Source: Dysgonomonadaceae bacterium zrk40 (GTDB lineage Bacteria; Bacteroidota; Bacteroidia; Bacteroidales; Dysgonomonadaceae). Taken from it: a stretch of DNA of 64,000 nt. The position numbers and the translations under genes are program-made. This document shows positions 8,687 to 16,933 of this stretch, in pieces; position 1 is the first letter of the stretch; the number at the start of each line of letters is the position of its first letter. The stretch lies in contig CP070276.1 of the NCBI GenBank assembly GCA_016916535.1, positions 2,992,351 to 3,056,350 on the forward strand. The letters run 5' to 3'. The notes beneath the pieces are model-generated. The model worked only from the letters and a program-made list of their open reading frames with translations. It was not told where the DNA came from and did no database searches.

Positions 8687-9199
8687 TTATTGATTTTTAA
8701 TTTTAGTAAATTTTTGTTTTAAGCCGTTTTTGATACGGTTTATTTTGGTGGCGACATTAGTTTCAGAAATCCCGATGATTTGAGAAATTTCTTTGTGACT
8801 CTTTTCTTCTAAATAAAGCAACATCAATGCTTTATCCAAATCTTTGAGTTGAGAAATCATCTGTTGTAAAATACCTAAATCCGTTTCCTTATCTTCAAAA
8901 TAGTCATTATCAGGGAAATTGATAATTCCGTCTGTTAACAGATTTGATATTTTTTTTCTGCTAGTTTCTTTCCGATAAAATGATATCGCAACATTTAAAG
9001 AAATTCGATACATCCACGTTGAATACTTGAAATTGTCGTCATAATTGTCAAATGATTTCCACAACTGGATAATAATTTCTTGAACGAGGTCTTTTCGGTC
9101 TTCAACATTTTTGCAGTAAGAATTTGCTACCTTGTAGATGATACCTTTATTAGTTTGAACAACAGAGAGAAATATGTCGGATTTATCAATTTTGTCCAT
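8687..9199 (-). CDS. ECF-type RNA polymerase sigma factor
   Basis: 170 aa. Region 2 is visible as EDRKDLVQEIIIQLWKSFDNY...FKYSTWMYRISLNVAISFYRKE (about residues 30-78) and region 4 as LDKALMLLYLEEKSHKEISQIIGISETNVATKINR (about 120-155). It overlaps the upstream lipoprotein gene by 14 bp. A regulator directing transcription from other promoters is an unusual cassette cargo; what it controls is unknown. Confidence 0.92.
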   Translation of the reverse strand: MDKIDKSDIFLSVVQTNKGIIYKVANSYCKNVEDRKDLVQEIIIQLWKSFDNYDDNFKYSTWMYRISLNVAISFYRKETSRKKISNLLTDGIINFPDNDYFEDKETDLGILQQMISQLKDLDKALMLLYLEEKSHKEISQIIGISETNVATKINRIKNGLKQKFTKIKNQ

Positions 9200-9383
9200 T
9201 CTTGTAATTTGTCAGTGTATCAACGGGATAGTTGATTTGCACTTCATTTTTGTTTGATTTTTTTACACTTTGGTCAGGATAACCATAATAGTGATTTCTC
9301 GTGATTGTGATTCCGCATCCTGTTGTCAAGGTCAGTATCGCAATAAATGCAATAGCCAATAATTTGTTATTTCTTTTTCCCAT
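9186..9383 (-). CDS. Small predicted lipoprotein ahead of the sigma factor
   Basis: 65 aa with a basic start, a hydrophobic core and a lipobox TTGC at about residue 23, then a Tyr/Asn-rich tail. It overlaps the sigma gene by 14 bp. It may be an envelope component whose state is sensed by the sigma/membrane-protein pair, but this is inference. First gene of the cassette; about 140 bp separate it from the attC core at 9534 and should hold the promoter. Confidence 0.7.
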   Translation of the reverse strand: MGKRNNKLLAIAFIAILTLTTGCGITITRNHYYGYPDQSVKKSNKNEVQINYPVDTLTNYKNGQN

Positions 9384-9527
9384 TCGATTAAATAATTAGG
9401 TGTTAAACTTTCTACTTTCCTAATTATTCGCACAAAGGGTCAAAATATCACAATCCGTATAAAAAATATTTTTTGCCTGAAGTCAAATGGTCGTTTTGAT
9501 GTTTGGCACGGTCGGTCTTACACTTGC

Positions 9528-9662
9528 ACATAACGGACGGAGGATTTGCGAGGTTGCGGGGGGGATATCCACTATCCCTTGTAATCTCGCAAATCCTGTG
9601 TTCTACGATGTCGCCGTTAGGCGAGGAGTAGAATGCAGGATGTAATCCTCCGTCCGTTCTCC
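9528..9662 (-). other. attC-like site 3
   Basis: ACATAAC at 9528-9534 and GTTCTCC at 9656-9662 bound the site. The arms GGACGGAGGATTTGCGAGG and ATCCTCCGTCC are complementary, and a second pair (GGATTTGCGAG / CTCGCAAATCC) folds inside. The core at 9534 (minus GTTATGTGCAAG) complements the 3' core of the sigma cassette at 8007. Confidence 0.85.
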
Positions 9663-9691
9663 CGACGAGCCGAAGGCGATGTCGGGAGAAC
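9656..9691 (-). other. Gene-less mini-cassette between two attC sites
   Basis: Cores GTTCTCC (9656-9662) and GGAGAAC (9685-9691) flank only about 22 bp. The segment is itself an inverted repeat (GTTCTCCCGAC ... GTCGGGAGAAC). Together with the next attC it is a cassette with no room for a gene. Confidence 0.7.
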
Positions 9692-9809
9692 GGTACATGT
9701 ATGAAACGTTGGGGATTGCGGGCTTCGTCACTGTCTGCCGTTGCAAAAGCGTATGCGGGGCAGAACACTTCAAGAAACCACTTAGACCCCAATGTTTTAT
9801 ACATGATGT
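9685..9809 (-). other. attC-like site 4, split by intron 3
   Basis: Begins with GGAGAAC (9685-9691). The arms ACATGTATGAAACGTTGGGG and CCCCAATGTTTTATACATG are nearly complementary. The right core is cut: GT at 9808-9809 plus TGTGT from 11753 restores GTTGTGT. Confidence 0.85.
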
Positions 9810-11752
9810 GTGCGCCCTGCATGAGCAGAGCGCACCTGCTGCAAGCAACAGTAAAATTTCAAAATTACAAATAATTTTGGTTAAACAATGCTCTAAGCAG
9901 GTGTATTTTTCCAGGGGGTGCAAGTCCCTTATGCACGGGGTCGTGCCCGAAGCATTAGCAAGTCGCAAGCTGGTTGTTGGTGACGACAGCAGTGAAGGAA
10001 GCGAGACTGCAAAATCCGGTACTGACGAACAGAAACGGTATATGAGGCATAATTGTCTTGGGTAAGTAACCACATCATTGTAACGCCCAAAAGGTAGTTT
10101 GTGGACAGATATGTAGATACCGCAGGGATTGGAGGAAGGAAAAAGCTCTTACCGGGGGAGATCTCTAAGCAGTAAAATGTAATGAGAAGTCAGCCGAGGT
10201 CATAGTAATTACGGAAAACGAGCCGGCAAGTGATAGAAATCCAGAGAGTCGGAGGTCTCACGAACGTAATGAAGGACTGAACGTTAAGAAGTTTTTAATG
10301 CGACATGGATTTTCAGCAATGAAATAGCCTGTAGCAAGCGAAACAGGGCAAGAGAAGATGATTAAAAGAGCAAACAAAAACGAAATGGAATTGATTGAGC
10401 AAGTGATTAACCGTCACAACATGATGCGTGCATTGCAACAGGTCAGGCAGAACAAAGGTTCGGCAGGAGTTGATCGAATGCCTGTAAGTGAACTATACGA
10501 CCACCTGACAAAGAACAGGGAAAGTATAGAGCAATCATTGTTAAACGGCACTTACCTGCCACAACCCATTTTGGGGGTAGAGATACCCAAGGGAAATGGG
10601 AAGAGACGTCTTTTAGGTGTGCCCACCGTGGTTGACCGGATGCTTCAACAAGCCGTAGGGCAAGTTTTAGCCAACCGGTTCGAAATGGAATTTGAGGATT
10701 ACAGTTATGGATTTCGCCCGAATAAGAATGCCCTGCAAGCGGTACTCAAAGCATTGGAGTATATAAACAATGGTTATCAGGATATAGTAGACATTGACCT
10801 GAAGAGCTTCTTTGACGAAGTAGACCACTGCATTTTGCTGCAATTGTTGTATCGCAAGGTAAAATGCCCGCTTACGCTGCGTCTTATCCGCAAATGGCTG
10901 CGAGCGCCGATTTTAATCAACGGGAAGTTAGTCAAACGCCGAAAAGGAGTACCACAGGGCAGTCCGCTGAGCCCGATTCTCTCCAATATCATGTTAGATG
11001 AATTGGATAAAGAATTAGACAGACGTGGATTAAAGTCTGTCCGCTATGCTGACGACTTTAGCATTTATTGCAAAAGCCAATGGCAAGCCCGCAAAACAGG
11101 CAACGAGATCTTTCTCTTTCTAAAGAGTAAACTACACCTGCCTATTAATCGGGAGAAAAGTGGAATCCGTCGCCCCGTAAACTTTTCGCTATTAGGATAT
11201 GGTTTTGTGCCCACTTACAAAAAGGGGGAAAAAGGCAAATACCAGCTGGTGGTAAGCGGCAAAGGATGGAAAAACCTGAAACTAAAACTCAAAGCCATCA
11301 CCCGAAAAACCACACCCGCCAGTTTCGATGAGCGTATCCACAAACTGAAAGAAGTACAGCGAGGCTGGCTTCAATACTACCGCATGGCAAGTATCCAGGA
11401 AAAACTCAAAGATGTGGATGGGTGGGTGCGTAACCGGTTACGTTGCTGTATCTGGAAACAATGGAAGAAATCCGAACGAAGACGGAAAAACCTGATACGT
11501 TTGGGCGTTGACCTTGAACACGCATACAGCCACAGCCGTAGCCGAATGGGTACATGGGCGGTCGCCTGTAGCCCTATTTTGAAAACCACCATCACGGTGG
11601 AACGTCTGCAACAACGCGGTTACGAACCTATGTTTACTTATTATCAGAAAATTGCTCCATTTCTTAACGAACCGCTGTATACGTGAACCGTACGTACAGT
11701 GGTGTGAGAGGCTCTCCCCGTCAGCCAAGGCTGGCGGGGCAGTCTACTCGAT
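9810..11752 (+). mobile_element. Group II intron copy 3 (class C-attC), complete
   Basis: 1943 bp, same length and ends (GTGCG ... CTCGAT) as copies 2 and 4. Inserted between GT and T of the GTTGTGT core, opposite to cassette transcription. It differs from copy 2 by a few bases in the 5' ribozyme region. Confidence 0.95.
10358..11686 (+). CDS. Group II intron reverse transcriptase/maturase (copy 3)
   Basis: 442 aa, translation identical to copies 2 and 4. YADD active site and maturase domain as in those copies; no endonuclease domain. Confidence 0.95.
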   Translation: MIKRANKNEMELIEQVINRHNMMRALQQVRQNKGSAGVDRMPVSELYDHLTKNRESIEQSLLNGTYLPQPILGVEIPKGNGKRRLLGVPTVVDRMLQQAVGQVLANRFEMEFEDYSYGFRPNKNALQAVLKALEYINNGYQDIVDIDLKSFFDEVDHCILLQLLYRKVKCPLTLRLIRKWLRAPILINGKLVKRRKGVPQGSPLSPILSNIMLDELDKELDRRGLKSVRYADDFSIYCKSQWQARKTGNEIFLFLKSKLHLPINREKSGIRRPVNFSLLGYGFVPTYKKGEKGKYQLVVSGKGWKNLKLKLKAITRKTTPASFDERIHKLKEVQRGWLQYYRMASIQEKLKDVDGWVRNRLRCCIWKQWKKSERRRKNLIRLGVDLEHAYSHSRSRMGTWAVACSPILKTTITVERLQQRGYEPMFTYYQKIAPFLNEPLYT

Positions 11753-11763
11753 TGTGTGCAGTT

Positions 11764-12414
11764 CTATTTTGTTCCGATAGGGTCAATTTTTGTCTCATTA
11801 ACTTGATGTAGTTTAAGCATCAATTCTTCTTGCTCTTTAGTTAGCTGAATTTTTTTGAGTCTTTCTTTCCAAATTTTGTACAAATCAATAATATTTTGAA
11901 AAGAGTTGTCATCCTTAAGGTTTCGACAATCTGCAATTTCAAAAAAGTAGTTTTCCACCGAGTAACAATAAGTTCTTCCTATTGAAGAAAAAGCTATTTC
12001 TTCATCAGCAACTCCCTTTGTAAAATAGGTGGCAAAGGCCTCCATAGAGTTTAGAACATCTAACCATAAGACCAAAAACTTCAAACGCTCATTTCGAACT
12101 TCTGATACTTTCTTTGCACCTAGTTTTTGATTGAGATATTCAACATTGAAATCACCAATTTCGATTTTCGTTTTTTCTATTTTTTCTTTAATTAAAGAGA
12201 AGTCGTATTTCGTCATTTTTGGAATTATACGAACAGAGTAGTCTTTAATTTGTTGTGCTGCCAAGTTTGCCGCATCCCTTTTCGAATTAATAATTAATGT
12301 TTTTCTGGTAATAAATAATTGAATTACTCCTGCAATTGCAAGAAGAGTTAGTATAGGGCCACTTAATAGATATAAGTTTTCAACTATACTTTTAGAAGTG
12401 TCAAAAAATTCCAT
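11764..12414 (-). CDS. Hypothetical membrane-anchored protein, DUF4760-like
   Basis: 216 aa from the ATG of MEFFDTSKS; a GTG at 12438 inside the attC core would give 224 aa. One N-terminal transmembrane segment (about residues 15-38) is followed by a charged, mostly helical cytoplasmic part. It resembles DUF4760-type proteins of unknown function, a weak assignment. Single-gene cassette: 5' core GTTGTGTGCAATT at 12443 and 3' core GTTGTGTGCAGTT (split by intron 3) match over about 13 bp. Confidence 0.7.
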   Translation of the reverse strand: MEFFDTSKSIVENLYLLSGPILTLLAIAGVIQLFITRKTLIINSKRDAANLAAQQIKDYSVRIIPKMTKYDFSLIKEKIEKTKIEIGDFNVEYLNQKLGAKKVSEVRNERLKFLVLWLDVLNSMEAFATYFTKGVADEEIAFSSIGRTYCYSVENYFFEIADCRNLKDDNSFQNIIDLYKIWKERLKKIQLTKEQEELMLKLHQVNETKIDPIGTK

Positions 12415-12436
12415 TTTATTCCATTTTTTTAATTGC

Positions 12437-12563
12437 ACACAACATCTTAGTGTTTTATTCGCCGTTATAGCCCACCAAAGTTATTGAAAAGAAGTTGATT
12501 CACAAATTTTCACAAAGATTAATTTAATATGATATCAATAATGGCAAATAAAACTAGTTGAAC
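12437..12563 (-). other. attC-like site 5
   Basis: ACACAAC at 12437-12443 and GTTGAAC at 12557-12563. Near-complementary arms run AACATCTTAGTGTTTTATTC...GCC and GGCAAATAAAACTAGTT across a large loop that contains nothing else recognisable. It separates the DUF4760-like cassette from the unit with the IS91-type transposase. Confidence 0.75.
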
Positions 12564-12778
12564 GGAACCTATTGCTATGGGAAAAGTATTTATGGGAGGT
12601 TGGCGTTTTTGCTTGATTTGTGTTAATAAGTTCCTATAAAAGCTCTTTTTCAAGTACATGATTGTTTTTTAATCTTAGACCGTCCACGTAAATGCATAAT
12701 TCTCCCTGTATGATTTTGCTCATCATCTATACGAGTTTTGTCATTAAATGGAAAGAACGCTTTTGTTAATTATCAGAA

Positions 12779-13939
12779 TTATCCTGGTTCCATGTGTAAA
12801 ACATTGCATGCCGGGCTTACCATTAATTTCCCTTTTTTGCACTTTGCGCAAATAATCGGGTCCTTACCGGATATTATTTGTAAAACTTCCATTGCAAGCA
12901 GTCCTGTAAGTCTTGAAAAACAGGTTGGGGTGGGCAACAGTGAATAGCATAAATTGAGCTTTGTTTTCCTTTTGCAGATAGCCATGAATCCGAAGTAACG
13001 TATTTTGCTAAATCCACATGGAAGGACATGCTGCATGAATCGCCGTATAAACTCCATAGTTTCCAGGGTCATTGTTTTTCTTGCACCTCCTGCCTTGTTC
13101 TCCCTATAGCTGAAAGTAACCTTATCATCTTTGTAACCTACCATACGGTGGTTGCTAATTGCCACACGGTGTGTGTAGTTGCCCAGATAACGGACCAGAT
13201 TATCGGGTGAAGCAAACGGTTTTTCTGCATAAACCACCCATTTTTTAGCGTAGCATTTTGCTTTTATGGTCTGAAAATCGGGTGTATCATCCGGAAGTTT
13301 GATCTCCTTCCTGAATACTGACTCCTGCAGTAGCCGACATAAAATACCCCTGAAAACGGTGCTGAGCACTTTTACCGGGACAAAAAACTTTTTAGCACTT
13401 GGTACCCATTCCATTCCATCATCGGATACTCCTCCGGCAGGAACAATGGTATGAATATGCGGGTGATAGGTCATTGTTTGACCCCAGGTGTGTAACAGGG
13501 CAACAGCTCCGGCCTCTGCACCTAAATAATGCGTGTTTCTGGCACATTGCATCAGTGTTTGTCCGGCTGCTTTGAAGAGCAAGGAATAAGCAATCCTCTG
13601 ATTGATATAAAACAGTTTGTGCAGACACGCGGGTATTGTGAAAACAATGTGAAAATGTTTTACCGGGGGGAGATCAGCCGCAAGTTTATCCACCCATTGC
13701 ATCCGTTTTATGTACTGGCATTTGGGACAATTGCGATTACGACACGAGTTATAGGATTGAACCTTGTGACCGCAATGATTGCAACTCAATGTATGCCCGC
13801 CAAGTTCTGAAGTACGACAGGCAATAATATCTTCCATTGCTTTTTGCTGTACGGCACAAAGTGTGTTCTCGGTCAGGAAATCGTGTCTCTTATCCCGGAA
13901 AATGTCAGCAATCTCTATGATTTGCTTTTTATTCTCCAT
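12779..13939 (-). CDS. IS91-family HUH (Y2-type) transposase
   Basis: 386 aa. The N-terminal zinc cluster (CNHCGHKVQSYNSCRNRNCPKCQ as CxxC pairs, residues about 53-75), the HUH-type YHPHIHTIVPAGG motif (near residue 160) and the later VRYLGNYTHRVAISNHRM block are typical of IS91/IS801 transposases, which move by rolling-circle-like single-strand transfer. A tyrosine recombinase gene lies 9 bp upstream in the same direction, the arrangement of Bacteroidota IS91-type elements. Between it and attC site 5 about 215 bp hold no gene. Confidence 0.9.
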   Translation of the reverse strand: MENKKQIIEIADIFRDKRHDFLTENTLCAVQQKAMEDIIACRTSELGGHTLSCNHCGHKVQSYNSCRNRNCPKCQYIKRMQWVDKLAADLPPVKHFHIVFTIPACLHKLFYINQRIAYSLLFKAAGQTLMQCARNTHYLGAEAGAVALLHTWGQTMTYHPHIHTIVPAGGVSDDGMEWVPSAKKFFVPVKVLSTVFRGILCRLLQESVFRKEIKLPDDTPDFQTIKAKCYAKKWVVYAEKPFASPDNLVRYLGNYTHRVAISNHRMVGYKDDKVTFSYRENKAGGARKTMTLETMEFIRRFMQHVLPCGFSKIRYFGFMAICKRKTKLNLCYSLLPTPTCFSRLTGLLAMEVLQIISGKDPIICAKCKKGKLMVSPACNVLHMEPG

Positions 13940-13948
13940 AATGATAGA

Positions 13949-14800
13949 TCAGAAAAATGTTATATCATCCAATGGAGAAGTAAACTCGCTGGTTTTGATA
14001 TGGGCTACATGCAGGTAAACAGCTGTGGTCTTCAATGAAGTATGACCCATGAACTGCTGTATCTGTCTCAGGTTTACACCGGCTTCCAATAAATGGGTGG
14101 CAAAACAATGACGCAATGTATGAAACGATACCTCTTTTTTTATTCCGGCATTTTTAGCACTGTTTTTCACAATATACTCTACAGTTCTTTCCGACAAGGG
14201 TTGTCCTTTACGCCCCATCGGTTCGAATAGATAAGTGCTTGGTCGTTCCAATTTATAATACATTCGCAGCACTTCGAGTGTTTTCCACGAAAGAATGGTA
14301 TATCTGTCCTTCTTCCCCTTTCCTTGCACGATACGTACTTGCATACGCTGTGAATCAATGTCGCGTGGTTTGATTTGTAATACTTCCATCCTGCGAAGTC
14401 CCGCAGAATAAGTAAGCATTAGAATGGCTCTGTGCTTTATGTTGTTTGTTACCGTGATCATGCGTTGCACTTCCTGCAATGACAAAACTATGGGGAGTTT
14501 TTTCTCCTTGCGAGGCCGTCTTACATGGAACTCTTCCCATTTGCGATGGCAGACGTCTACATGAAAAATCTTGAAAGCACTTATAAGCTGGTTTACCGTG
14601 GAAACGGAAATTCCTTTTTTGGTAATCAGGTAATGTAACCAGTTTTTAAAGTCTTCGGTGGTAACCTCATACAGCGATTTACCCAAGTCTTTTTCAAGTT
14701 TTATGAGCAGGCTGCAATACGTCTTAATTGTACGGGTACTGTAATTGCGAATTTGCATCTCCTTGATCTGCAAACTCTCGAATGTTTTGTTTAGATTCAT
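13949..14800 (-). CDS. Tyrosine recombinase paired with the IS91-type transposase
   Basis: 283 aa. An N-terminal SAM-like core-binding domain (about residues 1-95) precedes a catalytic domain with R in YSAGLRRMEVL, K in GKGKKDRY, HTLRHCFATHL, GHTS and the nucleophile Y in TTAVYLHV. It ends in SPLDDI. The catalytic half is clearly related to the integron-type recombinase at 48816-50072 (shared RPRKEK.LP.VLS and DIDS.RMQ.RI.QGKGKKDRY), but it lacks that protein's N-terminal extension. Probably part of the IS91-type element. Confidence 0.88.
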   Translation of the reverse strand: MNLNKTFESLQIKEMQIRNYSTRTIKTYCSLLIKLEKDLGKSLYEVTTEDFKNWLHYLITKKGISVSTVNQLISAFKIFHVDVCHRKWEEFHVRRPRKEKKLPIVLSLQEVQRMITVTNNIKHRAILMLTYSAGLRRMEVLQIKPRDIDSQRMQVRIVQGKGKKDRYTILSWKTLEVLRMYYKLERPSTYLFEPMGRKGQPLSERTVEYIVKNSAKNAGIKKEVSFHTLRHCFATHLLEAGVNLRQIQQFMGHTSLKTTAVYLHVAHIKTSEFTSPLDDITFF

Positions 14801-14869
14801 AATGATAATTAATTGAAGTTATTACGCTTCAAAATTATCACTATTCTAATTTACCGACAGGTTTAGTTC

Positions 14870-14994
14870 AACGTTTGTGTATACGCAATTGTATTGCGTA
14901 TACATTTCATATATGCTTCCTGTTTGTTTTTATAATATTCATATTATAAGTACTTTATGGAAATTGTCTGTTTTTTATGCAATTGCGCATACAG
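14870..14994 (-). other. attI: Second attI-like site (copy without integrase)
   Basis: 125 bp matching 48659-48783 with about three substitutions. It holds the same palindromic arms GTATACGCAATT / AATTGCGTATAC, the distal AATTGCGCATAC and the same AGGAAG-ATG leader start (ATG at 14910), which here stops after 15 codons at a TAA just past the junction. Identity ends exactly at GTT on the cassette side and at CATACAG on the other. No integrase adjoins it: 14995-15201 holds no gene I can support. Confidence 0.8.
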
Positions 14995-15201
14995 AAATTT
15001 TCCCTGAGCTGATTCTTCATAGGTTATGACTTCTCTTCAATATTTACATAGGTATGAATAACCACTGCTTGTTTAGTTCTCAACGGGATTTCAATGATAT
15101 GAGTTAACATTCCACCATTTCTAACTATTGGCAATTAATTCAAGCAACGAATTTACGAAAACATTTCTGCTTTACCTATCAATTCTTTGATCCAATTTGT
15201 G

Positions 15202-15414
15202 CTATTTCTCTCGATTTTCCTTTGAAGTTTCTTTCATCGCCTGGAAGAACAAGTCTGTCCTCCGATCTTGACTAATCGTTCCTTCTTCCAGATCCATCAA
15301 CTCGATGGCTCTCTGATACGCTTCATCGCTTACTCCTACGTGAAATCGCAATTGATCTTCTCCCTCACCACTTTCCAGTACGACATGGTGTGAATTTTTC
15401 TCTTCTTGCATCAA
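15202..15414 (-). CDS. Small hypothetical protein
   Basis: 70 aa, acidic at the N-terminus with a helical second half (VGVSDEAYQRAIELMDLEEG). I do not recognise it. It lies alone between the integrase-less attI copy and IS4 copy 1; the surrounding 540 bp show no other coding signal. Confidence 0.45.
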   Translation of the reverse strand: MMQEEKNSHHVVLESGEGEDQLRFHVGVSDEAYQRAIELMDLEEGTISQDRRTDLFFQAMKETSKENREK

Positions 15415-15532
15415 TTCTGATTTATTTACAGGTTTTCTTTCTCAATAAACAAATATAGACAAATAACAATTAAATATTTGACAACCTGTGTCATTTTGAA
15501 AATAAACCTCTGATAAAACTATAAGGTTTTTT

Positions 15533-16848
15533 CATTGCTGTCCCATTAAAATCTGAAATAGTTCTTTGAAATATTTGAAATTTAGTTAGATACAGAGGTT
15601 TTTCGAGCGCGACGATTTCAATTGATACCTTTGCCGCCTATAACAAAGGCTGCAATGAATAAAGAGAAATATGTGTTTGCTCAGTTAATCTCATTCCTGA
15701 ATGAAGATAAGTTTCGACGTATAGTCAACAAGTACCAAGGGAATCGCTACATAAAGCATTTCACTTGCTGGAACCAGTTGCTATCTTTGATGTTCGGCCA
15801 ACTTTCCAATCGTGAAAGTCTGCGAGACTTGATTGTCGCTCTTGATGCTCACCATTCCAAATGTTATCATCTGGGAATGGGTAGGAATGTTTCAAGATCA
15901 TCCTTGGCGAGAACCAATCAAAACAGGGACTATCACATCTTTGAGGAGTATGCCTACTACTTGGTAAACGAAGCAAGGAAGAAGCGTGTCACCGATATCT
16001 TCAAACTCGGTGGAAACGTTTACGCCTTTGATTCAACAACCATTGATTTATGCCTATCTGTATTCTGGTGGGCGAAGTTTCGCAAGAAGAAAGGTGGTAT
16101 CAAAGTACATACATTGTATGATGTGGAAACGCAGATTCCTGCATTCTTTCATATCACCGAAGCTTCCGTGCATGATTCAAAGGCGATGAATGAAATTCCC
16201 TATGAGTCTGGCTCCTACTATATCTTTGACCGTGCTTACAACAACTTCAAGATGTTGTATCGGATTCATCAGATAGGTGCCTGCTTCGTTGTCAGAGCCA
16301 AGAAGAATCTTCAATACAAGCCTGTCAAGTGGAAGCGAAGATTGCCTAAGAATGTACTCTCAGATATGTCTATCCAATTGACGGGCTTTTATCCGAAGCA
16401 ATACTATCCTGAGCCGCTTCGTTTGGTCAGATATTGGGATGAAGAACAAAAACGTGAGTTTGTTTTCTTAACCAATGCAACGCACATTTCTGCCCTTCAA
16501 GTTGCCGACCTCTACAAGAACCGCTGGCAAGTAGAACTGTTCTTCAAATGGCTGAAGCAGCACCTCAAAATCAAAAAGTTCTGGGGTATTACCGAAAATG
16601 CCGTTCGGATACAAATCTACGCAGCTATATGCACCTACTGCCTGGTGGCAATTATTCAGCACGACATGCAACTGGATAGAAGTACATACGAAGTTCTTCA
16701 AATATTGAGTATCTCGCTGACCGATAAAACGCCTCTTCGAGACCTCTTTGACAAAACTAAATTTCAAAATGACAAAGAACGATTTGGACCAGATGGGCCA
16801 AGTTTATTTGATTTTTAATAACGTCCCAATTTTAATGGGACACTAGTG
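15533..16848 (+). mobile_element. IS4-family element, copy 1 (1316 bp)
   Basis: Terminal inverted repeats CATTGCTGTCCCATTAAAAT (left) and CACTAGTGTCCCATTAAAAT (right, complement) bound the element; the same ends and length occur at 35756 and 39200. No convincing target duplication is seen. All three copies are in direct orientation. Confidence 0.9.
15655..16818 (+). CDS. IS4-family transposase (copy 1)
   Basis: 387 aa from the ATG of MNKEKYVFAQL (an upstream in-frame start at 15622 would add 11 residues). DUF4372-like N-terminus, then a DDE domain with YAFDSTTIDLC, YIFDRAYNNF and the YREK signature in YKNRWQVELFFKWLKQHLK. Near identical in the three copies. Confidence 0.95.
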   Translation: MNKEKYVFAQLISFLNEDKFRRIVNKYQGNRYIKHFTCWNQLLSLMFGQLSNRESLRDLIVALDAHHSKCYHLGMGRNVSRSSLARTNQNRDYHIFEEYAYYLVNEARKKRVTDIFKLGGNVYAFDSTTIDLCLSVFWWAKFRKKKGGIKVHTLYDVETQIPAFFHITEASVHDSKAMNEIPYESGSYYIFDRAYNNFKMLYRIHQIGACFVVRAKKNLQYKPVKWKRRLPKNVLSDMSIQLTGFYPKQYYPEPLRLVRYWDEEQKREFVFLTNATHISALQVADLYKNRWQVELFFKWLKQHLKIKKFWGITENAVRIQIYAAICTYCLVAIIQHDMQLDRSTYEVLQILSISLTDKTPLRDLFDKTKFQNDKERFGPDGPSLFDF

Positions 16849-16933
16849 ATATACATATAAAAAATTTCTCTCATTTTCTTCATACAAATTTGAAATACTG
16901 TATATTTGCCAATTAGTAAAGTCTATAGTGGAT

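Noticed and set aside
13949..14800. Taking this tyrosine recombinase as the integron integrase of the left array
   Set aside because: It lies inside the first cassette-like unit on the cassette side of attI and pairs with the IS91 transposase, so it is better read as part of that element.
14870..14994. 125 bp repeat read as a terminus of the IS91-type element
   Set aside because: The other copy lies beside the integron recombinase with no IS91 gene near, and identity ends at the cassette core rather than at an IS edge.
14995..15140. Short minus frame reading HTYVNIEEKS as a possible integrase C-terminal remnant
   Set aside because: No HxxR or other recombinase motif precedes it, and the order of residues differs from the YTHM box; too short to support.
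15533..16848. Target-site duplications for the IS4 copies
   Set aside because: Flanks of each copy, and outer flanks of the pair 1/3, show only short T-runs; nothing convincing.
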